Positions 51,405 to 59,022 of a stretch of 64,000 bases of DNA are shown piece after piece (the first letter of the stretch is position 1; each line of letters opens with the position of its first letter). The stretch comes from Lachnoclostridium phytofermentans (GTDB taxonomy: Bacteria; Bacillota; Clostridia; Lachnospirales; Lachnospiraceae). Position numbers and translations under genes: made by a program. The notes under the pieces were generated by a model. The model saw nothing but the letters and a program-made list of their open reading frames with translations. It had not been told where the DNA came from and did not search any database. The stretch spans positions 62,001-126,000 of the forward strand of contig NZ_JPOF01000007.1 in assembly GCF_000733755.1 (NCBI RefSeq), in the 5' to 3' direction.

Positions 51405-51463
51405 GATGTGAATTATGAAGAAAGTTTAACTATAATGATGGCATAATAGATAGAAAAGGAAGG

Positions 51464-51491
51464 TAGTGTGAAAAATCAAGATTTTTCACAC
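51464..51491. repeat. 28-bp palindromic repeat (copy 2)
   Basis: Identical to 28943-28970: TA followed by GTGTGAAAAATC AA GATTTTTCACAC. It lies 25 bases before the thpR start codon and 60 bases after the YfcC stop, so it could act on either gene. Confidence 0.85.
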
Positions 51492-51516
51492 TGTTTCGAC
51501 AGAAAGGAGGATTTAT

Positions 51517-52050
51517 ATGAGGATTTTTATTGCGATAAATCTAACGGAAGAGTTAAAGGTTAAATTATTCGAGCAGATTACTGAATTAAAACAGCAATCA
51601 GTGAAAGGAAATTTTACACGCAAAGAAAATCTTCATCTAACGCTGGCTTTTTTAGGAGAGGTCGGTGAAAATCAATTAAAAAAACTTAACAATGTAATAG
51701 AACAATTCGAGTTCTCTAAATTTACTATAGAATTCTCTAATATGAGTTCATTCCGTAATGGGGATGAATTTTTACCCTGGATAGGTATTGTTGCAAATGC
51801 AAATTTGCATCAATTACACGATCAGCTAATAAAAGAATTAAAGGCAGCGGGTTTTACCCCAGATGATAAAGAATTCACTCCTCACATCACCTTAGGACGA
51901 AAAGTAATTCTGAAAAGTAATTCCGAACGAAACATAAATGGCAGATTAATTGGTAAAGAAATGATGGTAAGTACAATTAGTATAATGAAATCCGATAGAA
52001 TTTCTGGAATCTTAACTTATACTGAAATATATAGACGAAATCTTTCTTAA
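51517..52050 (+). CDS. thpR: RNA 2',3'-cyclic phosphodiesterase (2H family)
   Basis: A 177-aa enzyme with the two HxTx motifs of the 2H phosphoesterases: HLTL with His40 and HITL with His123. It opens 2',3'-cyclic phosphates on RNA ends and was first known as a tRNA ligase. AAAGGAGGATTT stands before the ATG. The 28-bp palindrome immediately upstream may regulate it. Its stop codon overlaps a terminator stem. Confidence 0.93.
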   Translation: MRIFIAINLTEELKVKLFEQITELKQQSVKGNFTRKENLHLTLAFLGEVGENQLKKLNNVIEQFEFSKFTIEFSNMSSFRNGDEFLPWIGIVANANLHQLHDQLIKELKAAGFTPDDKEFTPHITLGRKVILKSNSERNINGRLIGKEMMVSTISIMKSDRISGILTYTEIYRRNLS

Positions 52051-52070
52051 TTAGTTAAAGAAAGATTTCT
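52038..52070 (+). terminator. terminator of thpR
   Basis: AAATCTTTCTT/AAGAAAGATTT stem that includes the thpR stop codon, followed by CTTATT. Confidence 0.75.
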
Positions 52071-52072
52071 TA

Positions 52073-52096
52073 TTCATGGCAAGGAAAAGTACGCGA
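52073..52096 (+). repeat. truncated copy of the dispersed repeat
   Basis: TTCATGGCAAGGAAAAGTAC then GCGA: the first half of the element, without the 3' stem. Confidence 0.6.
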
Positions 52097-52171
52097 GTTC
52101 ATTCCATTAGTTACAATAAAGTTATGTTTGTGTTCTAGTTATTTTGGAACGTAAATATTATTATTCATAAA

Positions 52172-52206
52172 AAAAGGTCTTCACATACCGTGAAGACTTT
52201 TTTTGT
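52172..52206 (+). terminator. additional hairpin terminator
   Basis: GTCTTCAC/GTGAAGAC with a 6-base loop, A's before and a run of T's after; a bidirectional signature. Confidence 0.8.
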
Positions 52207-52325
52207 AGTTTTCTGTATGCAATAGGTAGTTTACCAGACTGTTATGTTATATAATGGAAGCAAATTGAAAATAGTATATATGGCTAATTATGAAAAAAAA
52301 TATACATATTATCTGGAGGAAAAGT

Positions 52326-53279
52326 ATGAGAAAATACGTGGTCGAAAATGTCTTTGGATGTGAAAATATATTGTTTTTCAATCGAAAAGTAGTTCATGGT
52401 ATTTACAAAGGTTTTCATGTTGTAATGTATAAAAATGAAGATACCGGTATTACATTACATATTAATGGTACAAGCATACATGGTGATGAAGTGACGGAAG
52501 AATTGATAATGGAATATGCAAATTATCTATATCATATGAAACACTTTGCGGAATGTGGAGGTGTAAATCAACGACTGCTAATGATAAGATTTGAAACATC
52601 AATATTTAAAAATAAATGTGTTCGTCAATTGAGGATGCTTCTTGATGACGTAATAAATTTTTTCCTTCAACATGAGTTTATAACTACTTGTACGGATTGT
52701 GATAATTCAGATAGAAACATAGGAATGGCGTCCATAAAAGGAGATGATTATCCTTATCAAGTACTTTGTCCTTTATGTTATAAAAAACGTGTCATAGAAT
52801 TTGAAAATTCTAAATGGAATAAGAGAGAAGAGGAAAAAATCCCGATAAAGTCATATGTCTTAACAATACTTGGAATTATTTTTACCAGTATTGTTTATAA
52901 TATTTTAGTTTATTTGGGAGAATTCGGTCAACCTGGACTGCTGCTTCTTTTTGTGATACCGTATTTTAGTTTTCAAATCCATGGCGGTATCTATACGAAG
53001 AAGAGATTAAGGATTGTATTATTATTTATCTTTTTAGGTTTTCTTTTCGTAGAATATTTTGGTTTTATTACAAGATATTTAATTTATGATAACTCCGTAA
53101 CTATAACCTATGCTATGAAACATTTATTTGATTTTATAATGTCGATTGAGCGTAATATAAGAATGCTTATTTTTGATGGTATATTTTTTGTATTCGATGT
53201 CATCGTGTTAGGATTAACAAACAAACGAATTATAAAGAATGACTTTAATATAAGAAAATTCAAGTATTATGGTAAATAG
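52326..53279 (+). CDS. membrane protein with cytoplasmic zinc-ribbon-like segment
   Basis: A 317-aa protein that I do not recognise. The first 175 residues are soluble, ending with two CxxC pairs (TTCTDCDN at about 121 and LCPLCYKK at about 148) that could bind zinc. Four or so helices follow (KSYVLTILGIIFTSIVYNIL; LLLLFVIPYFSFQIHG; VLLFIFLGFLFVEYFGF; FDGIFFVFDVIVLGL), then a basic tail. TGGAGG stands five bases before the ATG at 52326. It is a single gene after a strong terminator. A sensor or scaffold in the membrane is possible. Confidence 0.65.
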   Translation: MRKYVVENVFGCENILFFNRKVVHGIYKGFHVVMYKNEDTGITLHINGTSIHGDEVTEELIMEYANYLYHMKHFAECGGVNQRLLMIRFETSIFKNKCVRQLRMLLDDVINFFLQHEFITTCTDCDNSDRNIGMASIKGDDYPYQVLCPLCYKKRVIEFENSKWNKREEEKIPIKSYVLTILGIIFTSIVYNILVYLGEFGQPGLLLLFVIPYFSFQIHGGIYTKKRLRIVLLFIFLGFLFVEYFGFITRYLIYDNSVTITYAMKHLFDFIMSIERNIRMLIFDGIFFVFDVIVLGLTNKRIIKNDFNIRKFKYYGK

Positions 53280-53299
53280 CGGTAGGAAGGGAAGTCAAT

Positions 53300-53338
53300 A
53301 TGAGAATTTTTATTGCAATAGTTCTTTCGTCATTTTAG
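53300..53338 (+). pseudogene. 12-codon echo of the thpR start
   Basis: The frame MRIFIAIVLSSF-stop repeats the first seven residues of thpR (MRIFIAI) 1.8 kb downstream, with a GGAAGGGA ribosome-like site. It is most simply a truncated second copy, possibly formed during rearrangement, or a short peptide. Confidence 0.4.
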
Positions 53339-53357
53339 GAGATTTAGAAAAAACTGA

Positions 53358-53388
53358 TTGACTTTAACGCAGCGTAATAGTTTATACT
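53358..53388 (+). promoter_or_regulatory. MerR-type promoter, 19-bp spacer with dyad
   Basis: TTGACT (53358-53363) and TATACT (53383-53388) are 19 bp apart, with the dyad ACGCAGCGT between them. It is 20 bases before the MerR start codon, implying autoregulation. Confidence 0.78.
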
Positions 53389-53407
53389 TCATTTCGAGGT
53401 GATAATA

Positions 53408-54169
53408 ATGGAATACACAGTAAACAAGTTAGCGAAAATTTCAGGGATAAGTACACGAACCTTACGTTATTACGATGAAATCGGCTTATTATCGCCTGAA
53501 AGAATCAGTTCGAATGGTTACCGCATTTATGGGCAGTTACAGGTTGACTTGCTACAGCAAATATTATTTTTTAGAGAACTTGGATTGAGTCTAGAAGAAA
53601 TCAAAGAGATTGTATACTCGAAAACTTTTGACCGAAACAAGGCTTTGGAAAATCATTTAGCCGCTCTTTATCGAAAGAAAGAGCAAATTGATCTGTTGAT
53701 ACAAAATGTTAGTAAAACAATTCGAGCTACGAAAGGAGAACTTATTATGTCTGATAAAGAAAAATTTGAGGGATTCAAACAAGAGCTAGTGGAGGAGAAT
53801 GAAAAGAAGTACGGAAAGGAAATACGTCAGAAATACGGTGACGAAGTTGTGGAAGCTTCAAATGCAAAAGTAAAAAATATGACAAAGGAGCAGTATAATG
53901 AGGTAGAACAGCTATCAAAGGAAGTGAATGAAACACTAAAAGAAGCAACATTGTTTGGAGATCCGGCAAGTGAACTAGCGCAAAAAGCATGTGATTTGCA
54001 TAGACAATGGCTTTGTTACTTCTGGCCAGAGGGGATGTATTCGAAAGAAGCACATAAAGGACTTGCTACTATGTATTGCGAGGATGAGCGATTCAAGGCC
54101 TATTATGATGCAATTACACCAGGCTGTGCAGAGTTTCTTCGTGATGCAATTAATATCTACTGCAAATAA
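53408..54169 (+). CDS. MerR regulator with TipAS antibiotic-recognition domain
   Basis: A 253-aa regulator. Residues 1-70 are the MerR winged helix (YTVNKLAKISGISTRTLRYY), 75-112 the dimerising helix, and 120-253 a TipAS domain (EQYNEVEQLSKEVNETLKEA; HRQWLCYFWPEGMYSKEAHK). TipAS binds thiopeptide and related drugs in Streptomyces TipAL and activates efflux genes. The ATG at 53408 is preceded by GAGGT. The 19-bp promoter spacer upstream indicates activation of its own gene. No obvious target gene adjoins it. Confidence 0.93.
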   Translation: MEYTVNKLAKISGISTRTLRYYDEIGLLSPERISSNGYRIYGQLQVDLLQQILFFRELGLSLEEIKEIVYSKTFDRNKALENHLAALYRKKEQIDLLIQNVSKTIRATKGELIMSDKEKFEGFKQELVEENEKKYGKEIRQKYGDEVVEASNAKVKNMTKEQYNEVEQLSKEVNETLKEATLFGDPASELAQKACDLHRQWLCYFWPEGMYSKEAHKGLATMYCEDERFKAYYDAITPGCAEFLRDAINIYCK

Positions 54170-54180
54170 TCTAGAGCTTA

Positions 54181-54218
54181 CTATGCCGTTATGTCTTCTT
54201 GCCGCTATAACGGCATAG
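54181..54218 (+). terminator. terminator after the TipAS-type MerR gene
   Basis: CTATGCCGTTAT/ATAACGGCATAG, a perfect 12-bp stem followed by TACTTCTTTTT. Confidence 0.8.
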
Positions 54219-54227
54219 TACTTCTTT

Positions 54228-54264
54228 TTCATGACAAGGAAAAGTCCGCTAAGCGTGCTTTTTT
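54228..54264 (+). repeat. terminator-like dispersed repeat (copy)
   Basis: TTCATGACAAGGAAAAGT, then CCGCTAAGCG, then GCTTTTTTG: same element as at 27854 and 49061. Confidence 0.75.
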
Positions 54265-54294
54265 GTTAAGTATAGTGTACTTGAGTAGTTTTAC

Positions 54295-54323
54295 TTGACG
54301 GATTACAAAAAGATAGTTACAAT
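54295..54323 (+). promoter_or_regulatory. promoter of the histidine leader RNA
   Basis: TTGACG (54295-54300) and TACAAT (54318-54323), 17 bp apart. Transcription should begin near 54330, some 28 bases before the leader peptide. Confidence 0.75.
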
Positions 54324-54357
54324 GAACCTAATTTATTTGTCAGAGAGGAGATTTACA

Positions 54358-54402
54358 ATGTTCTTAACTAAAAAACATCATCATAATCATGGTAAACAAT
54401 AA
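54358..54402 (+). CDS. histidine-rich leader peptide MFLTKKHHHNHGKQ
   Basis: A 14-codon frame with a GAGAGGAG ribosome site and four His codons among five (CAT CAT CAT AAT CAT, 54376-54390). A run of codons for the amino acid handled by the downstream gene is the signature of translational-transcriptional attenuation as in his operon leaders. Confidence 0.85.
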   Translation: MFLTKKHHHNHGKQ

Positions 54403-54530
54403 GCCTATGTAATTACATGGGCTTTTGTGCGTTGCATATGCCCATGATGCATAAACGGTGATGATTTAGAAAGAATAACGAATCTCGTTGAATCATAGTC
54501 ATTTGGGTATATGCCTAAATGGCTTTTTTG
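54401..54530 (+). promoter_or_regulatory. histidine attenuator with alternative hairpins
   Basis: Segment A (54401-54411) pairs with B (54414-54424). B (CATGGGC, 54416-54422) pairs with C (GCCCATG, 54440-54446). C (GCATATGCCC, 54434-54443) pairs with D (GGGTATATGC, 54505-54514). D also lies inside the terminator AGTCATTTGGGT/GCCTAAATGGCT (54497-54524) followed by six T's. With scarce His the ribosome stalls on the CAT codons, A:B forms, C captures D and the terminator cannot form; with plenty of His A is covered, B:C forms and the terminator wins. Confidence 0.8.
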
Positions 54531-54621
54531 TTGTAGAAAGAAAGAATGAAAGAAAGATACAAAAGGGGTAAGCGTGATAGTAGTTGCAGAATGATAAAGC
54601 AACAAAGAAAAGAGGTAAAAT

Positions 54622-55863
54622 ATGAAAATCAGTACAGTAAAAGGCATGAATGAATATTCACCAAAGGAAGCTTTCTTAAGAGACTATTTGCAGAATGTAA
54701 TCTTAACAACCTACCAATCCTTTGGATTTGAAAAGATAAGCACTCCCGTCATGGAGGATATCGAAAATCTTGAAAATAGTGAAGGTGGAGAAAATCTAAA
54801 ACTATTATTTCGGGTATTAAAGCGTGGAGATAAACTAGAAAAAGAAATATTAGATGGAAACTTTGATAAATTATCTGATTTAGGACTACGATACGATCTA
54901 ACCCTACCATTGTGTCGCTATGTGGCTAATAACAGATTTAAGCTACCAACTCCATTTCGCTGCATCCAGATAGATAGGGTATATCGGGCTGAGCGTCCAC
55001 AAAAAGGCAGATTGCGAGAATTTGTGCAATGTGATATTGATATCATAGGAACGGATTCCTATACTGCAGAAATTGAACTTATTACAACCACTGCAAAGGC
55101 TTTACAGGAAATTGGAATAAGGAATTTTGTGATAAAGATTAATAATAGAAGACTCTTAAACACACTACTCTTATCCCTTGGTTTCACAACAGAGCAGTTG
55201 GAAGGAGTTTGCATCTCCTTTGATAAAATGAGCAAAATTGGGGTTGGAGGTGTAAAAGCAGAGCTAATTGAGAAAGGCTGTAAGGAAGAAGCAATTACTA
55301 GATTTACAGATTTTCTGTTGGATATGCCAATAGCGCTAAACACAATTCGTGAAATGTTAGGTGAGAATGAAGACATTAGAAATCTTGAAACAATCATGAA
55401 TTCGTGTAACAAACTATCGGGTGGTAATTACCAAATGGAATTTGATTTATCCTTGGTAAGAGGACAAAGTTATTATACCGGAGCGGTGTTTGAAATTGTA
55501 AGCAATGACTGGAATGGTTCGATTGCTGGTGGTGGAAGATATGATAATCTGATAGGAAAGTTTACGAATGAGGTGATTCCTGCGGTTGGTTTTTCTATTG
55601 GTTTTGAACGCATTTATCAGATGTTACTAGATAACAATTATCAAGTACCCAATAAGAAAAAACGTTTGGCAATCCTTTATAAAAAAGATGCAATTGTGAA
55701 AGCGTTGCAGGAAGCGAGGAATTACCAGCAGGACTTTGATATCGTTCTTTGTGAAGAAAAATCCAATGTTCGAAAGCAGATTGGAAAGATGAGAACACAA
55801 GAATACGATGCTTTTTTACAACTGGATCAAAGCGAAGGGATAAAATTCCTTTCATCTGTTTAA
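54622..55863 (+). CDS. hisS: histidyl-tRNA synthetase (or close paralogue)
   Basis: A 413-aa class II synthetase fold. Motif 2 region FRCIQIDRVYRAERPQKGRL with EFVQCDIDIIG, histidine-binding LVRGQSYYTGAVFEI, AGGGRYDNL and motif 3 VGFSIGFERI are present. In most HisRS the histidine motif reads RGLDYY; here it is RGQSYY. A short C-terminal alpha/beta anticodon-binding domain (about 330-413) is kept, which argues for a true synthetase rather than the regulatory HisZ. GAAAAGAGGTAAAAT precedes the ATG. The upstream His-codon leader and attenuator predict induction on histidine (charged tRNA-His) shortage. Confidence 0.85.
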   Translation: MKISTVKGMNEYSPKEAFLRDYLQNVILTTYQSFGFEKISTPVMEDIENLENSEGGENLKLLFRVLKRGDKLEKEILDGNFDKLSDLGLRYDLTLPLCRYVANNRFKLPTPFRCIQIDRVYRAERPQKGRLREFVQCDIDIIGTDSYTAEIELITTTAKALQEIGIRNFVIKINNRRLLNTLLLSLGFTTEQLEGVCISFDKMSKIGVGGVKAELIEKGCKEEAITRFTDFLLDMPIALNTIREMLGENEDIRNLETIMNSCNKLSGGNYQMEFDLSLVRGQSYYTGAVFEIVSNDWNGSIAGGGRYDNLIGKFTNEVIPAVGFSIGFERIYQMLLDNNYQVPNKKKRLAILYKKDAIVKALQEARNYQQDFDIVLCEEKSNVRKQIGKMRTQEYDAFLQLDQSEGIKFLSSV

Positions 55864-55890
55864 CAAATCTTAAAGAAGAATAAATAAGTC

Positions 55891-55925
55891 AAGTTTGTTG
55901 CCAATATAGGATTGGCAACAAACTT
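55891..55925. terminator. hairpin after hisS
   Basis: AAGTTTGTTGCCAAT/ATTGGCAACAAACTT, a perfect 15-bp stem with a 5-base loop, between convergent hisS and the kinase pseudogene. Confidence 0.75.
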
Positions 55926-55945
55926 ATTGCACCTGTTCTTTAGGA

Positions 55946-56456
55946 TTACTTAGTCAGTTTTACCTTATCTCTCACCCACCAGTCAACATATTCCGCTACT
56001 TCTGATACGGTCTTTTTGGTAATATCAAATGTGTCAATATTGCCACTTGGCAAGGTACCATTTTCCATGAACCATCGATTGTAGTCAATGGAGCTACAGA
56101 TCCAATCTTCATTTGTAATCTGTCTGCCTTCCATCATGCGCTTCTCCAAAGCCTCCTTGCTGCAAACTAGAGCCAAATAATAGATGTTAGAGAAAAAACG
56201 TCGATGATAAGTAACTTCGAATTTGTCTAAAGCACCAGCAATCGTCCATAGGAGTGGCTTACCGCTTTACATGATAGTAAGTGAAAATTCCATGATATGT
56301 TCCACCCAATCTAGCAAATCTTCCTCTGTCTCATGTGGCATGATATTATAGAGAATATCTGCATCCATTACGATGTAGTTCGTTTCTCTTTGAAGTAGCT
56401 CCTGCGCAGTAGTGGTTTTTCCTACTCCGCTACAACCTGTTAAGATAAAAGTATTC
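55946..56456 (-). pseudogene. broken P-loop kinase / AAA-type nucleotide-binding protein
   Basis: On the minus strand one frame runs from about 56456 to 55946 with a Walker A TGCSGVGKTTTAQELL near its start and an NYIVMDADILYNIM segment after it, typical of small P-loop kinases. It is interrupted by a single TAA at about residue 60 (after EFSLTIM), and no start codon remains: a TAG sits directly before the Walker A strand. The downstream part (RRFFSNIYYLALVCSKEALE) ends in a normal stop. A recent pseudogene, since the frame is otherwise intact. Confidence 0.75.
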
Positions 56457-56582
56457 TAAGTAGTGTAAAATAAAAGTATGGAAATCGGATTCGCTTGCCA
56501 CGTGAGTTTTCTAAGTAACCGCGTTATAGGATAGAGAAGTATCTTATGGTACATTTGTGATATTACAATAAGGAGGTTTGAT

Positions 56583-57695
56583 ATGACAGCTACTATGGAT
56601 CTAAAAATAGCACAATTAAGAAAACGAAAAGGAGTAAGTCAACAGGAATTAGCAGATTTTTTAGGGGTAACGTTTCAATCTGTTAGTAAATGGGAGACAA
56701 AAACAACATTACCAGATATCACATTGCTACCACTTATAGCAGATTATTTTCAAGTATCCGTTGATGAACTTCTGGGGTTAAAACCTATCGAAGATTTAAA
56801 GTATATGCCCCGTAATACGGATGACCGGGAGAACTGGAAGAATCGGACGAATGTGATAGAACACGATCGTCTATTCTTTTGGAATGAGGATTATCTTAAC
56901 TATCTCATAAAAGAGGTGTGGAGAATTCAGAAACCAGTTAATATCATTGAATTTTGTTGCTGCGATGGTGATCTTGGTAAGAGAATTCTTCCACTACTCC
57001 CAGATGGAAGTACTTATACCGGAGTTGATAGCCAATGTTTGATTGAAAGAGCGAAGAAGAATTTCTATGGAGAAAATGTAACCTACATTAGTACTGATAT
57101 CTATCAATTTCATGCGGAATGTAAGTATGATGTAAGCATATGTCAGGCAGCGTTACGTCATATGAACTATCCGTTACAGATTTTAGATAGTATGAAAGAG
57201 GCTGTTTTGCCGGGCGGTCTTGTAATCTGTGTGGAAATTAATCGAGAGATTGAAAATGTTGGTTTCTACGTTGAAGGAATGAAGTATGATTCACTTTGCA
57301 ATTCTTTTGATTGGAGAAAATTATGGTTAAAAGAATTGGATTGTGAGGGAAGGGATTATGCAATTGGAATGCGTTTACCTTTTCTTATGAGAGAGATAGG
57401 GTTAAAGGACGTTGACGTTAGAATGAATGATAAAGTATCATTTATCACTCCAGATAACAAGGATTATGAGAATCTATGTAATTCTTTTCAAACCTATCGA
57501 GGATTTTATCAAACAGAAGAGCAGACTATTTCAGAACAGGGAATTGAGTTCTATATGAGTAGAGGATACAAGCGTTCGGAAATAGAAAAGTTGATAAAAT
57601 TTCAAATTGAGATGTCGAAGAGTTTTACGGATAATCAAGGTAACCTATCTTTCTTATTCTTCTTTGGATTTTTAATTTCATTTGGTAGAAGATAG
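56583..57695 (+). CDS. XRE-type HTH fused to a class I methyltransferase
   Basis: A 370-aa protein. Residues 8-65 are an XRE/Cro helix-turn-helix (RKRKGVSQQELADFLGVTFQ, SVSKWE). Residues 100-330 form a SAM-binding methyltransferase domain: NIIEFCCCDGDLGKRIL is an unusual motif I, followed by TYTGVDSQCLIERAKKNF and the later VLPGGLVICVEI. Either the protein methylates a small molecule and regulates genes in response, or the domain only senses SAM. AAGGAGG precedes the ATG. It stands alone between the pseudogene and a terminator. Confidence 0.85.
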   Translation: MTATMDLKIAQLRKRKGVSQQELADFLGVTFQSVSKWETKTTLPDITLLPLIADYFQVSVDELLGLKPIEDLKYMPRNTDDRENWKNRTNVIEHDRLFFWNEDYLNYLIKEVWRIQKPVNIIEFCCCDGDLGKRILPLLPDGSTYTGVDSQCLIERAKKNFYGENVTYISTDIYQFHAECKYDVSICQAALRHMNYPLQILDSMKEAVLPGGLVICVEINREIENVGFYVEGMKYDSLCNSFDWRKLWLKELDCEGRDYAIGMRLPFLMREIGLKDVDVRMNDKVSFITPDNKDYENLCNSFQTYRGFYQTEEQTISEQGIEFYMSRGYKRSEIEKLIKFQIEMSKSFTDNQGNLSFLFFFGFLISFGRR

Positions 57696-57722
57696 TTTAT
57701 TCCTATAGTTATCATACATATA

Positions 57723-57780
57723 ATGGGTCAAGATAAGAATCCAATGAAAATAGAATCATTGGATTTTTTCTTATCCCATA
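57723..57780 (+). terminator. terminator after the HTH-methyltransferase gene
   Basis: AATCCAATGA/TCATTGGATT (57738-57747 with 57756-57765), extended outward by ATGGG..AAGA/TCTTATCCCAT, with T's after the inner stem. Confidence 0.75.
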
Positions 57781-57975
57781 AGAATGGTGCATGCATTCTT
57801 GTTACAACGGTACTTTTCATTCATTCGATCAATTACTATTTTGAAAAGAAGAATTAATATTTTAGTGTAGAAAATTATGTAAATAACTGTTAAAATAAAA
57901 CTGGTAAGAACAAGATTTAATATGTAATATAGAGTTATTACTAAAGTTATTTTAGTATTTTATGTGGAGGGGAGT

Positions 57976-58821
57976 ATGAATTATTATCAAGAGACAATAG
58001 AAACAGACAAAATAATTCCAGCCAGGATATATTTGGGAGATTCAAGTTCTGGTAACAATCATTATCCGCTCCATTGGCATGAACATCTGGAGTTTGATTT
58101 GGTTTTATCAGGAAGGATCAGAGGATATGTTAATCACAAACAGATAGAAATCGGTGCTGATGATTTCTTTTTTGTAAATAGCGAGGAACTTCATGAGACA
58201 AAAGCGGAGGATAGTGCACCATTTCGTACAGTGACGATCTTGCTATCCTATCAATTATTAAAAGAATATTGTCCGGAGATAGATCATTATGAGTTTGATT
58301 TCAAAGGGAAAAATATGGCAAAACAAAAGATTATTGAATTAATGAAAGAATGCGCCAGAGTCTATGAACGAAAAGAAGAGTATTATGAACTGGAACTTTC
58401 AATCTTGCTCAGAAAAATAGGTTATGTCTTATTAACGGATTGTAAAAGAAGAAAAGAAGTAATCAGTACAAACAGAGAGTTAAAGGATATGCACCAGATT
58501 AAAAAGATTCTCAGTTATATGGAGGTTAATTATGAAAACAGCTTTACACTAAATACAATTGCGGGTGAAATCGGAATGTCTCCTACCTATTTTTCTCGGT
58601 TCTTTAAAAAGTGTACTGGGGAATCTTACTATCATTACTTGAATAAAATCAGGCTTTATCATGCGCAGCTTGAATTGATGAATAGTGATTCTAATATTAC
58701 CGTTATAGCTTATAGTAATGGATTTTCTAATGTTAAGTCCTTTATTGAAGTATTTAAAAAAGTTTATCATATAACTCCTGCAAAATACAGACTATCTAAG
58801 AAGCTTGATGCTATGTCTTGA
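57976..58821 (+). CDS. AraC regulator with N-terminal cupin sensor
   Basis: A 281-aa regulator of the classical type: an N-terminal cupin domain (HYPLHWHEHLEFDLVLSG, then EIGADDFFFVNSEELHE) that binds sugars or related ligands, and a C-terminal AraC DNA-binding domain (about 178-275; TLNTIAGEIGMSPTYFSRFF and AYSNGFSNVKSFIEVFKKVY). The start is the ATG at 57976 after GGAGGGGAG. Members usually control carbohydrate uptake genes, but none are adjacent. Confidence 0.9.
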   Translation: MNYYQETIETDKIIPARIYLGDSSSGNNHYPLHWHEHLEFDLVLSGRIRGYVNHKQIEIGADDFFFVNSEELHETKAEDSAPFRTVTILLSYQLLKEYCPEIDHYEFDFKGKNMAKQKIIELMKECARVYERKEEYYELELSILLRKIGYVLLTDCKRRKEVISTNRELKDMHQIKKILSYMEVNYENSFTLNTIAGEIGMSPTYFSRFFKKCTGESYYHYLNKIRLYHAQLELMNSDSNITVIAYSNGFSNVKSFIEVFKKVYHITPAKYRLSKKLDAMS

Positions 58822-59022
58822 TACATAGTTTAAAGCGTCTTTTTAAGGAATAAGTTTATGAAAATTAACCTTCGGTTTTTATATCTTACTGCTATCGTTT
58901 AAACCTTTTTAACAAAAAATAGAGTTAAAGATAAAAATCTACAAAAAGATGGCTAAAATTAACAATACTTCTTTTCCTTCCCGTGATACGATGAACATAT
59001 TACGAGAAGGGGAGGTACTAAG

